Source: Candidatus Electrothrix rattekaaiensis (GTDB lineage Bacteria > Desulfobacterota > Desulfobulbia > Desulfobulbales > Desulfobulbaceae). From it: a DNA stretch of 64,000 nucleotides. The position numbers and the translations under genes were made by a program. Shown here piece after piece: positions 1 to 7,994 of this stretch (positions are counted from its first letter, which is position 1; each line of letters opens with the position of its first letter). Under the pieces are notes generated by a model, which saw only the letters and a list, made by a program, of their open reading frames with translations, was not told the origin of the DNA and searched no databases. The stretch spans positions 962,640 through 1,026,639 of the forward strand of contig JAVQMD010000001.1 of NCBI GenBank assembly GCA_032595675.1, read 5' to 3'.

Positions 1-1
1 A

Positions 2-439
2 ACCCAGGAACTTTGGCAGGCCAGACGCTCCATCGCACCGGCCTGTTTGAGCCTGCGACCCCATAAAATTGCTGAAGATGTGGTGGTGCCCCGTTCACGG
101 ATACCGGAACTGGTTGGGTTTACCGAACAGCTGGCCCATGAGCTGGATCTCATCATCCTGACCTTTGGTCATGCCGGCGACGGTAATATCCATGTAAACA
201 TTATGGTGGATAAACAGAACGAACAGGAATATGCTAACGGGCTCAAGGCCAAAGAACGGCTTTTTGAGCGCGTACTCAGTATGGGCGGCACCCTCTCTGG
301 CGAACACGGGGTCGGGATGACCAAGTCGTCCTTTATATCCCAGGAACTTGACGAAACAGCCCTCTCAATCATGCGACGATTAAAGGGACTCTTTGACCCG
401 CATAATATTTTGAATCCAGGGAAGATCTTTCCGACCTGA
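2..439 (+). CDS. FAD-linked oxidase C-terminal part (GlcD-like), 5' truncated
   Basis: This is the C-terminal end of a glycolate/D-lactate oxidase-type flavoprotein of the GlcD/FAD-linked oxidase family. The frame is open from base 2, and residues before the first Met (LWQARRSIAPA) already match the family, so the gene begins outside the window. Visible family motifs are KIAEDVVVPRSRIPEL, the metal/substrate-site stretch HAGDGNIHVN and the late GEHGVGMTK signature. The protein ends normally with a PGKIF-type tail. The family oxidises 2-hydroxyacids at FAD and passes electrons to a GlcF-like iron-sulfur subunit or to quinone; no such partner is visible downstream. The exact substrate cannot be told from this fragment. 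Confidence 0.9.
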   Translation, partial: TQELWQARRSIAPACLSLRPHKIAEDVVVPRSRIPELVGFTEQLAHELDLIILTFGHAGDGNIHVNIMVDKQNEQEYANGLKAKERLFERVLSMGGTLSGEHGVGMTKSSFISQELDETALSIMRRLKGLFDPHNILNPGKIFPT

Positions 440-594
440 ATTGTTCTCAGTGATGACTTCTTTTACACGGAGAAGTTTTTGGGTGATTCGGGCGATTCGA
501 TTTGATAGTGTTTAATTTTAAAATCATAATAGATAGATGATAACGATGATATGTTTGTTGCTCCAACCAAGTCTTATACAGAAAAGGCTGATGA

Positions 595-987
595 ATGAAT
601 ATTGAATGTGCATGGGGTATACCGGACTCATATGTTGATGAAGCTGAAGGATATACCACAATCAGCGACGGCAGTGAGGATTTTTGTATTTTTATCATAA
701 AGAGCTTTGACTTCTACGATGACGCGGCTAAATATAAATTGATTGACGAACTGACAGATGGAATTGATGAATCAATTCTACATGCGGAATGCGATATATT
801 TGAAGGGACGAATTATTACTTAACGATAGAGTTTGATCAGGAAGAAAGCGCGTATGCCTGTCTTGGGTATAAAGTCGGGGATTGCAGTGTGTTGAAGTTT
901 GCAGCCACGGCATTAAATCAATTCGGTTTACATAAGCTGAAAAGGGCCATTCAGGGGATACAAGAGAAAGATCAGGTGTATAATTAG
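595..987 (+). CDS. hypothetical protein, 130 aa
   Basis: I do not recognise this gene. It encodes an acidic, soluble 130-residue protein rich in Asp, Glu, Tyr and Phe, with no signal peptide or membrane segment. An overlapping ATG four bases upstream is closed by a stop after four codons, so the ATG used here is the plausible start, although no strong ribosome site precedes it. It stands alone between the GlcD-like gene and the histidine kinase, with an interspersed repeat directly after its stop codon. It could be an immunity-type or accessory-region protein, but nothing in the sequence proves that. Confidence 0.55.
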   Translation: MNIECAWGIPDSYVDEAEGYTTISDGSEDFCIFIIKSFDFYDDAAKYKLIDELTDGIDESILHAECDIFEGTNYYLTIEFDQEESAYACLGYKVGDCSVLKFAATALNQFGLHKLKRAIQGIQEKDQVYN

Positions 988-993
988 CTACAC

Positions 994-1031
994 GGGACGT
1001 TCAGGGCGAACACAGGGGTTCGTCCCTACGG
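994..1031 (+). repeat. interspersed repeat copy A (38 bp)
   Basis: This 38-base element contains the core GGGCGAACACAGGGGTTCG and ends in CCCTACGG. A second copy lies on the opposite strand at 44153-44190 and matches at about 33 of 38 positions. The element sits directly behind a stop codon. Two dispersed copies in one window suggest a genome-wide palindromic or REP-like family. Confidence 0.7.
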
Positions 1032-1077
1032 GATACCCTGCGTCTTCAGATCATTTTGATCGGCAGACGGGGGGATC

Positions 1078-2670
1078 TTGAAACTCAAATTAACAATAAC
1101 CATATGCGGCTTACTGCTGATCGGGATGCTGCTTATAAATTTTGTTCTGCTGTTTTTGTGGAAACACGATGCCTTGCAGCGTAATTCGGAACATGATCAG
1201 GCCGTGCTTGCCCATATCCAATCATTGCTGCTCAGAGAGAGTGGCGCAGGACAGGAAGGCGGGGCTGCTGTTCAGGAGTTTGTTTTTTCTGATTTTTACC
1301 GGTCTTCTGAAGGCGGACGTTTTTTTGTCCTATTGGAAGCGGGAAAACAGGCAGGGCAGGGCAGAAAAGAAAAGGTCGGGGCAAGCGAACATGACGAAAT
1401 AACAGCACTCCTGACCTCTGCTGCTGTTGAAGCTAAGAGCACAGGAAAGCAGGTGAGCCGCACCGCTGCTTCGTTTTCGCACGGATTATTTTGCAATGAT
1501 CTCCTGGTGAACGCCCGTCCTGTTATGAAACAGGGAGAGATTATCGGAGCGATTTCAGTTGTTCACTCGTTGGATTCTCTTTCACAGGCTCTGTGGGAGA
1601 TGGAGAAGACGGTTCTTGTGTACCTCCTGATTAATGTCCTTGTGTTAGGGGCCATTGGTTTTTTCAGAATGGCAGGGCTGGTGATTCGTCCTGTTGAACG
1701 ATTAGTCGCTCTTGCCAATCAATACAGCCATCATGATCTCTTCCACTTTGTCACGGAGGATTCCGGCGGTGCCTTTGGAAAGCTGTCCAGCAGCCTCAAC
1801 AGTATGCTGGTCAGGATAGATGAGGACCGGCAAACCTTGCAGCACACGGTGACCGCCTTGGAAGTTGCCAACCAAACTCTGCAAAAGCAACAACAGGAAA
1901 TGGTTCGTGCGGAAAAATTGGCATCCGTGGGCCGGATGGCGGCAGGGCTGGCCCATGAGATCGGGAATCCTCTGAGCGTGATCCAGGGCTATCTCGGTAT
2001 CCTTCTCGGTTCACAGGGGCAGAGTGAGGTGCATAAGGATTTTCTTCGACGTTCCGAACATGAGGTGCAGCGGATTGATAAACTGATTCGGCAATTATTG
2101 GATTTTTCCAGATCGGCCAAGGGAAGCCCGGAAGTCTTTTCCCTGCACGAATTGTTGCATTCGGTTATAGAGATGGTCAAGGTCCAGACAGCGTTTCGAG
2201 GTATTCTTATTGACGCTGATTTTGCTGCTGAGGAGGATGGGGTCTATGCTGACTGTGAGCAGTTGCGTCAAGTTTTTGTTAATTGCCTGCTGAACAGCGC
2301 AGATGCAATCCATATGGCTGAACAGGATGGGATTCACAGGGGAGAGGGGAGAGTGTCGGTGATAACAAACCTGCAATGTCCGCTGCCGAACAATCAAGAC
2401 CGGTACCGAGAAAAAAAGGGAGCTTCGCAGCTCCTTATCCGTATCAGCGATAACGGGATCGGGATCATTAAGGAAGAGTTACCTGTTGTCTTTGATCCCT
2501 TTTATACAACCAAGGAGCCGGGCAAGGGAACAGGGTTAGGTTTGTCTGTTTCCCGTTCTCTTGTTGAGACCGCTGGTGGTACAATGGAATTGCAGAGTGA
2601 GGTTGGGCAGGGGAGCAGTATGTTGATTACCTTACCCAGCTCCTTGGCTGAAATCAGCTCTCTCGGTTAA
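1078..2670 (+). CDS. membrane sensor histidine kinase (PilS-like position)
   Basis: This is a 530-residue sensor kinase. It has an N-terminal membrane helix (about 8-28), an extracytoplasmic sensor region (about 30-175), a second helix (about 176-196) and a HAMP-like linker. The HisKA helix carries the phospho-acceptor His293 in GLAHEIGNPLS, and a HATPase domain carries NCLLNSADAI, SDNGIGI and GKGTGLGLSVS. The start is TTG at 1078, preceded by a G-rich stretch that may serve as ribosome site. It lies 33 bases before a sigma-54 response regulator gene and forms a two-component pair with it. The position before fimT/pilV/pilW/pilX/pilY1 genes resembles pilS in pseudomonads, but the HAMP-type topology differs from classical six-helix PilS, so an NtrB/ZraS-like kinase is the safer family name. 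Confidence 0.9.
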   Translation: MKLKLTITICGLLLIGMLLINFVLLFLWKHDALQRNSEHDQAVLAHIQSLLLRESGAGQEGGAAVQEFVFSDFYRSSEGGRFFVLLEAGKQAGQGRKEKVGASEHDEITALLTSAAVEAKSTGKQVSRTAASFSHGLFCNDLLVNARPVMKQGEIIGAISVVHSLDSLSQALWEMEKTVLVYLLINVLVLGAIGFFRMAGLVIRPVERLVALANQYSHHDLFHFVTEDSGGAFGKLSSSLNSMLVRIDEDRQTLQHTVTALEVANQTLQKQQQEMVRAEKLASVGRMAAGLAHEIGNPLSVIQGYLGILLGSQGQSEVHKDFLRRSEHEVQRIDKLIRQLLDFSRSAKGSPEVFSLHELLHSVIEMVKVQTAFRGILIDADFAAEEDGVYADCEQLRQVFVNCLLNSADAIHMAEQDGIHRGEGRVSVITNLQCPLPNNQDRYREKKGASQLLIRISDNGIGIIKEELPVVFDPFYTTKEPGKGTGLGLSVSRSLVETAGGTMELQSEVGQGSSMLITLPSSLAEISSLG

Positions 2671-2703
2671 CAAAGCTGAAAAAAAAAGGTAAGAGTTCTG
2701 AAC

Positions 2704-4146
2704 ATGGATGACGCAGCTGAAAGTATTTTAAAGCATATTCTTGTTGTTGATGACGAGGAAAATATGCGTCATATGTTGTCTGTTTTACTTACTGGAGAGG
2801 GTTATCTGGTGGATACGGCCACAGACGGTAAGGAGGCTGTCAGGTTACTGGAGAATAAAGTCTTTGATTTTGTGCTTTGCGATATCAGAATGCCTAAGAT
2901 GGACGGCTTGGCCTTTCTCAAGGCCGCAGAAGCCGTTGAGCATGGTGCCACTGTGATTATGATGTCCGCTTTTGGTTCCGTGGATACAGCCCTTGAGGCG
3001 ATGAAGCAGGGAGCGTATGATTTTATTTCCAAACCCTTTAAGGCCGATGAAGTGGTTCTAGTGCTGAAAAAGGCGGAAGAACGGGAACGGTTACGCCGGG
3101 AAAATATTTTTCTTAAAAGAAAAATTGCTGAGTTGGAAAAAAAATCCGGCTTCGGGGCGATGATCGGAAAAAGCGAGGCTATGCAGGAGGTGTTTAGTCT
3201 GGCCGAAAAAGTGGCCGAGCATCCGACCACTGTCCTGATTACCGGTGAATCCGGCACAGGCAAGGAGCTGGTCGCTGCTGGCATCCATGCCAAAAGTGGG
3301 AGGGCGAACAAAGCGTTTGTTGCGGTGAACTGCGCCAGTGTCCCGGAAAACTTGTTGGAAAGTGAGTTCTTCGGGTACAAACGCGGTGCCTTTACCGGAG
3401 CAGATCGTGATAAAAAGGGCCTTTTTGAAGAGGCAGACCAGGGGACCCTTTTTCTTGATGAGATCGCTGAGCTTCCTTTATCTCTGCAGGTCAAGTTGTT
3501 GCGGGTCTTGCAGGAACAGGAAATCCGACCTGTGGGTTCTGCGCAGAGGAAAAAAATTGATGTGCGCATTCTTGCTGCCACAGCCAGAGATATCAGCGAG
3601 GAAGTGCAGCAAGGGCGTTTTCGCGAAGATCTGTTTTATCGGCTGAATGTGATTAATATCCAGGTGCCGCCATTGCGTAATCGGAGTGAGGATATCCCTG
3701 TCCTTTGCGATTATTTTGTTAAAAAATTTACAAAAAGCCTGAACAGACCGGATATTGAGGGGCTGAGTCATGCTGCTCTACAGCAGCTGCTTGCTTATGC
3801 TTGGCCGGGCAATGTTCGTGAATTGGAAAACGTGTTGGAGCGGGCCGTGATTCTGGCGGAGGGGCCGCATATCTTGCCGGAAAATCTCCCTGAGAATATT
3901 CGGGAAAGCCGTGCTGAAAATGTTGCTGATTTTTTGGCCGGGATTTCTTCGATAAAAGAGGGAAGAAGGAGGGTAGAAGAGCGGCTTATCCGGCAGGCAC
4001 TTGAGGCAACTCAAGGGAATAAAAGTCAGGCCGCCCTGATTCTTGAAATCAGTTATCCTTCGTTGCTGAGTAAGATTAAGGGGTACGGAGTGGAGAGTGA
4101 TCAAAAAGTTATGGGTGGAAAAATTGACTGTGAAAAAAGTTTATAA
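2704..4146 (+). CDS. sigma-54-dependent response regulator, NtrC family (PilR-like)
   Basis: This 480-residue protein has a receiver domain (about 10-125) with phospho-acceptor Asp60 in LCDIRMPKMDG. The AAA+ domain carries Walker A GESGTGKE, the sigma-54 contact loop GAFTGA and a Walker B-like LFLDEIAEL. A C-terminal Fis-type helix-turn-helix follows (ATQGNKSQAALILEISYPSLLSKI). All parts needed for ATP-driven activation of sigma-54 RNA polymerase are present. The upstream kinase is its probable partner. A sigma-54 promoter lies 138 bases after its stop codon, in front of the pilin genes, which makes that operon the obvious candidate target. Calling it PilR rests on this context, not on sequence alone. 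Confidence 0.93.
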   Translation: MDDAAESILKHILVVDDEENMRHMLSVLLTGEGYLVDTATDGKEAVRLLENKVFDFVLCDIRMPKMDGLAFLKAAEAVEHGATVIMMSAFGSVDTALEAMKQGAYDFISKPFKADEVVLVLKKAEERERLRRENIFLKRKIAELEKKSGFGAMIGKSEAMQEVFSLAEKVAEHPTTVLITGESGTGKELVAAGIHAKSGRANKAFVAVNCASVPENLLESEFFGYKRGAFTGADRDKKGLFEEADQGTLFLDEIAELPLSLQVKLLRVLQEQEIRPVGSAQRKKIDVRILAATARDISEEVQQGRFREDLFYRLNVINIQVPPLRNRSEDIPVLCDYFVKKFTKSLNRPDIEGLSHAALQQLLAYAWPGNVRELENVLERAVILAEGPHILPENLPENIRESRAENVADFLAGISSIKEGRRRVEERLIRQALEATQGNKSQAALILEISYPSLLSKIKGYGVESDQKVMGGKIDCEKSL

Positions 4147-4283
4147 TTGATATGAGAAAGGAAAAAAGTTTTATATTTTTTGCTTAATGATTGTAGTGAA
4201 AGCATCTCTGTTGTTTTTTGAGTGGGTAAAATTTTAATATAAAAAAGGGTGTTGTAGTTTTTTTGTCGTTTGTTTTCTGTACT

Positions 4284-4299
4284 GGGAATGTAAATTGCA
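4284..4299 (+). promoter_or_regulatory. sigma-54 (-24/-12) promoter of the pilin operon
   Basis: The site reads GGGAATGTAAATTGCA. GG at 4285-4286 and GC at 4297-4298 are exactly ten bases apart, and the -12 block TTGCA is perfect. The -24 block keeps GG plus A and G of the consensus CACG. Transcription would start near 4310, about 50 bases before the first pilin gene. The gene just upstream encodes a sigma-54 activator. Confidence 0.6.
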
Positions 4300-4358
4300 A
4301 GAGAACAAACGAGGAAGTAGCTTGCTGTTAAGAGAAGTTTGACAATTGAACAATATGC

Positions 4359-4931
4359 GTGATGTTAATGATAAGAAATAAGAAAATAAGTGATTCGGCA
4401 GGTTTTACCTTTGCTGAACTGATGATAGTTATGGGGATTATCGGTGTGTTGGCAGCTATTGCTTTGCCGAATTTTTTGCGCGGCCTGCCGGAAAAACGAC
4501 TGAAACATGCCACGAGAAATCTCTATGCGGATTTACAGAAAGCGAGGTTGCTGGCGGTGAAGGAAAATAGAACCGCAGCGAATCCTGCAAATGTTATCTT
4601 TGATACAGATGCGGGAACATATTCCTATCCAGAAGGAGAAGGTACGTCTGAGGTGAACTTGGTCGATCTTTACGGAGATGTAACCTATGGTTGTGATTCA
4701 GCAGTTAACGCAGGAGTTAAGAATACCTGGAGAGCTTCTACTGAAGTTCCCGATGATACAATTCCCCCTAACGGTATAACGGATAATATTACCTTTACGA
4801 ATCTCGGCCAAGCTGATTCGGAAGATATTTACCTGCAAAGCAATAATGATGTAACGGTCTGTTATGCCGTAACAGTGTCGCCTCTCGGTGTTGTTAAGAT
4901 TTTGCGATACAGCGATTCTGTTTGGAAGTAG
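4359..4931 (+). CDS. minor type IV prepilin, FimT/GspH-like (copy 1)
   Basis: This 190-residue prepilin has a short leader ending in Gly, followed by FTFAELMIVMGIIGVLAAIALPNF. That is the prepilin peptidase site, with Glu5 and the hydrophobic assembly helix. A GspH/FimT-type globular domain follows, with the conserved helix RNLYADLQKARLLAVKE. It would be processed by PilD and inserted into the pilus tip complex. GTG at 4359 and ATG at 4362 or 4368 are all possible starts; no clear ribosome site decides between them. It is the first gene after the sigma-54 promoter and begins a run of pilin genes. It is a paralogue of the next gene. Confidence 0.88.
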   Translation: MMLMIRNKKISDSAGFTFAELMIVMGIIGVLAAIALPNFLRGLPEKRLKHATRNLYADLQKARLLAVKENRTAANPANVIFDTDAGTYSYPEGEGTSEVNLVDLYGDVTYGCDSAVNAGVKNTWRASTEVPDDTIPPNGITDNITFTNLGQADSEDIYLQSNNDVTVCYAVTVSPLGVVKILRYSDSVWK

Positions 4932-5084
4932 CCAACCCATGCCTATATGTTGTGTGGTGTTATAGTACAGAAATAGTGTACAGAAGTTGAAAGCAGCTGA
5001 AAAAATGTATTAAAGATGAAAAAAGGCTTGTTGTGTAACCTGTAGAAACAGCCGTGATGCGTGAATTACGCAAGGTGGTGTGTT

Positions 5085-5636
5085 ATGAAGCAGGACGTGT
5101 GCAGAAGGAAGGTGGTTCAAGGGTTTTCCTTGGTTGAGTTGATGTTGGTGATTGCTCTCCTTGGAGTACTGTCGGCAATCAGTATACCTGTTTTTGTACG
5201 GAGCCTGCCGGAATATCGGCTCAAAAACGCTACGCGAAATTTGTATGCGGATCTACAAAAAGCACGATTGCTGGCTGTGAAGAAGAATATGAAGATGGTT
5301 GTTCGATTTCATGAAGCAGAAGGTTTTTATTATATAGATGAGGATAAAAAGGGGGCTGCTGGGTATAAAGAATGGAATCCTGATGAGATGAGAGGGGATC
5401 TGGCTGATTACGGTGGTGTGATATATGGGTGGGGCAGTGCTGTAAAGAACTGGAATAATAAGTTGATTAAACATGCTGTGCCGTATAATGATATTAGCTT
5501 TAAAGTAACCGGAACCGCAACACCGGCCAGTATCTACCTGCAATATCAGAGTGAAAATGTTATAACCTACGCTGTTACCACAACAAATTATGGAACAGTC
5601 AAGGTAAGAAGATTCAGCGGCTCGTCCTGGGAGTAA
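5085..5636 (+). CDS. minor type IV prepilin, FimT/GspH-like (copy 2)
   Basis: This is a second FimT/GspH-like prepilin of 183 residues. After the leader MKQDVCRRKVVQG comes FSLVELMLVIALLGVLSAI with Glu5. The helix RNLYADLQKARLLAVKK is almost identical to that of the preceding gene, so the pair arose by tandem duplication and then diverged. I chose ATG 5085 over the in-frame GTG 5061 because AAGGTGG (5072-5078) stands six bases before it and the resulting leader is short, as in other prepilins. The globular domain is basic and differs strongly from copy 1 after residue 60, so the two may occupy different places in the tip complex (FimT and FimU roles, for example). Confidence 0.88.
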   Translation: MKQDVCRRKVVQGFSLVELMLVIALLGVLSAISIPVFVRSLPEYRLKNATRNLYADLQKARLLAVKKNMKMVVRFHEAEGFYYIDEDKKGAAGYKEWNPDEMRGDLADYGGVIYGWGSAVKNWNNKLIKHAVPYNDISFKVTGTATPASIYLQYQSENVITYAVTTTNYGTVKVRRFSGSSWE

Positions 5637-5641
5637 TAGGT

Positions 5642-6391
5642 ATGCAGAGAAGAAAACAAAAGGAGAACGGATTCACCTTGATTGAAGTTATGGTCTCTAT
5701 GGTGATTGCCAGTTTTGTATTTGCCGGGATTTACGGGGTGTATACAATTCAACAGAGAAGCTATACCGTCCAGGAGCAAGTGAGTGAAATGCAGCAGAAG
5801 GCCAGAGCTGCTCTGGATTATATGGTGCGGGATATCCGTATGGCCGGTTATAATGATCCAAATGGGAATTGTACGAGTAGAGATACAACTGACTGGAACA
5901 ACTGGGATGCATCGGCAGATACTTTCACCTTTGTCACTTGTGTGCCTGGGGAGACGAGTGCCAGTACAGTGGAGTATGGATTGTATGATGCATATGAGAG
6001 CAGCGGTGGGAATGACAAAATTATAAATGATCTGTACAGAAGAGTAAATAGCGGAAACAGGCAGTTGATTGCGGAAGGGATTGATGCAATCGAATTTCTC
6101 TATGCAGTTGAGGATGATACTACTGACCCAGTAAGCTTTAACACAAGTACCTCGGTTGTTGGGGTTGCCAATATAGAGAACATTCGTTCTGTCCGGATTT
6201 CTCTGTTGATGCGGTCAACATTGCCAGATCGTAAACATAGAGACAAGGTGCAGTATATACCAGCATCTGGAGCGACGGACTGGGAGCTTAAAAGTAAAGT
6301 TGCGGATCAGTCTCTCCTGCTCCTTCCATGGGATAATTATCATCGACGGCTTTTGGTTACCACTGTGAAAATGCGTAATATGGGGTTATAG
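5642..6391 (+). CDS. pilW: minor type IV prepilin PilW-like
   Basis: This 249-residue prepilin has the cleavage site and helix NG/FTLIEVMVSMVIASFVFAGIY with Glu5. The stretch EMQQKARAALDYMVRDIRMAGY that follows is typical of the PilW/GspJ family. It starts six bases after the previous stop and is two bases from the next gene, so it belongs to the same operon. PilW helps build the minor pilin complex that carries PilY1. The gene symbol is assigned by family and gene order. Confidence 0.85.
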   Translation: MQRRKQKENGFTLIEVMVSMVIASFVFAGIYGVYTIQQRSYTVQEQVSEMQQKARAALDYMVRDIRMAGYNDPNGNCTSRDTTDWNNWDASADTFTFVTCVPGETSASTVEYGLYDAYESSGGNDKIINDLYRRVNSGNRQLIAEGIDAIEFLYAVEDDTTDPVSFNTSTSVVGVANIENIRSVRISLLMRSTLPDRKHRDKVQYIPASGATDWELKSKVADQSLLLLPWDNYHRRLLVTTVKMRNMGL

Positions 6392-6393
6392 CT

Positions 6394-6885
6394 ATGGGAA
6401 TGGAAAACAGAATTCAGCAGGACGGATTCACCCTGATTGAGACCATGATAGCGATGGTTGTCTTCACCATCGGTATCCTCGGTCTTTTCGGGATGCAGAC
6501 CTCGGCAATCAAAGAAAATCTTACTGCAAACTCGGTTACCAGCGGGTCGGCATGGGCCATGGATCAAGTGGAACAGCTGTTGAATCAGGATTATGAAAAC
6601 CTTCCTGATACTGATGGTGACGGAAATAATTGCGGAGGGTTGGACGACTGGGGCGGTGCGGCAGACGGGCGTAAAGTGAGCGGTACTGTCGAACCGATTT
6701 ACAATATTTATTGGAATATTGCACGGGGATGTAGCTTAACTAATGTTACGTTTATTTCCGGTACCCCTGAAAATGAGATATACAGCCCGAAACATCTGCG
6801 GATTATCGTGACTAGAAACAATGGTGGTGGTGGTGGTGAGAGAGAATTCGCAGTCTTTAATTATATTAAACAGAATGTACTTTAA
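6394..6885 (+). CDS. pilV: minor type IV prepilin PilV-like
   Basis: This 163-residue prepilin has the PilV/GspI-type start DG/FTLIETMIAMVVFTIGILGLFGMQ with Glu5, followed by a helix carrying SAWAMDQVEQLLNQDYE. An Asp-rich loop (PDTDGDGNN, near residue 70) resembles a Ca2+-binding loop. A glycine run (GGGG) lies near the C-terminus. It follows pilW by two bases and precedes pilX by 15, inside the same operon. PilV normally sits in the pilus tip subcomplex with PilW and PilX. Confidence 0.85.
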   Translation: MGMENRIQQDGFTLIETMIAMVVFTIGILGLFGMQTSAIKENLTANSVTSGSAWAMDQVEQLLNQDYENLPDTDGDGNNCGGLDDWGGAADGRKVSGTVEPIYNIYWNIARGCSLTNVTFISGTPENEIYSPKHLRIIVTRNNGGGGGEREFAVFNYIKQNVL

Positions 6886-6900
6886 GAGCAGAGGTTCGTT

Positions 6901-7710
6901 ATGAAAAAGACAATTAATCGTCTGGACAATCAGGAGGGTTTTGTGCTCATTGCGGCCTTGCTTATCCTGCTCGTTCTTACCGTTATGGGGATAGCGGTTA
7001 ACCGAGGTACTATGACCGAGTGGCGGATCGCTATGAATGACCGTGAACAAAAGGAAACGTTCTACGAAGCGGATGCAGCCACAGAATTAATGGCTGAGGT
7101 GCTGGTGCAGAATATCGCCTGCATGGGGTTTAATGAAAATTCTGCTGGTATGGTGCTCCCGGGAGCGGGTAGTGATCATGATGTTTATATTGATCATCGT
7201 GCGGTTGGTTTCTGGCGTTTTTATGCGCCTAACGGAACAGCGGTTCCCTCGTACGGTTTAGATCAGGACGGAGACGGTGTGCCTGACGGTGTCTTTGATT
7301 GTGACAAGGACGGTGATGATGTGGGTGACAATGTTGCTATGGATTATCCTTGCACCGCGACCGGTGAGAGTACGGTTCCAGCTTGGAATATCGTCTACCC
7401 GGCAGCATATCTGAACGGCACATTTGACTGGAATGAGACGATTGAAGGTGAATCAGGTGAGCCTTTTGTGAATAACAAGCCTTTTGCGCTTGTAAATATT
7501 GGGGGCGAAACAAAGGCCAAAAAAGGCTCTGCTTTGCTGATGTCCGCCGGATATGAGGGGCTTGGGAAAAGTATAGCAGGCGGTGGCACAGAACTTGTGT
7601 ATAATATCAATGTTCGCCAGCGTGGAAGAAACGGGAGTGAGTCGGTTCTCTGTATTAAGTATGCCCATATCCTTGGAAATGAAGGGGATTGTAATTATAC
7701 TGGCCCATAA
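6901..7710 (+). CDS. pilX: minor type IV prepilin PilX-like with Ca2+-type Asp loops
   Basis: This 269-residue protein has a PilX N-terminal region: EG/FVLIAALLILLVLTVMGIAVN, then RGTMTEWRIAMNDREQKETFYEADAATELM. Glu5 is replaced by Ile/Ala, as in PilX/GspK-type pilins that sit at the very tip. Residues of about 120-145 hold two Asp-rich loops, DQDGDGVPDG and DCDKDGDDVGDN, which look like EF-hand or thrombospondin type 3 Ca2+ loops. That is unusual inside a minor pilin. It is the last pilin gene before the large pilY1, separated by 284 bases in which I see no clear promoter. Confidence 0.85.
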   Translation: MKKTINRLDNQEGFVLIAALLILLVLTVMGIAVNRGTMTEWRIAMNDREQKETFYEADAATELMAEVLVQNIACMGFNENSAGMVLPGAGSDHDVYIDHRAVGFWRFYAPNGTAVPSYGLDQDGDGVPDGVFDCDKDGDDVGDNVAMDYPCTATGESTVPAWNIVYPAAYLNGTFDWNETIEGESGEPFVNNKPFALVNIGGETKAKKGSALLMSAGYEGLGKSIAGGGTELVYNINVRQRGRNGSESVLCIKYAHILGNEGDCNYTGP

Positions 7711-7994
7711 GATTAAATGAGTTTTAGGTGCTGGATTCCCACTATTCCAACATACATCATATTGTTTTGTTACCCCCTAGGGCAACACTATCATTGTGCT
7801 TTTTGAACACTCTGGAATAGCATGAGGCTATTACCATGTTGAGTATATTAGACTTTTGCCAAAATTCAATTTTTACTCTTGCTGAACATCATCAACGAGT
7901 AAGGCACGAGATGGGGATTTTGTTTTTACCGGAAATCTATTGATAATGCGTTGTTGGTATTGAAACAGAGCGTGAGAGAGCAGGGAGAGGAATT

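Noticed and set aside
5061-5084. GTG 5061 as start of FimT copy 2
   Set aside because: ATG 5085 has a proper AAGGTGG ribosome site and gives a normal prepilin leader.
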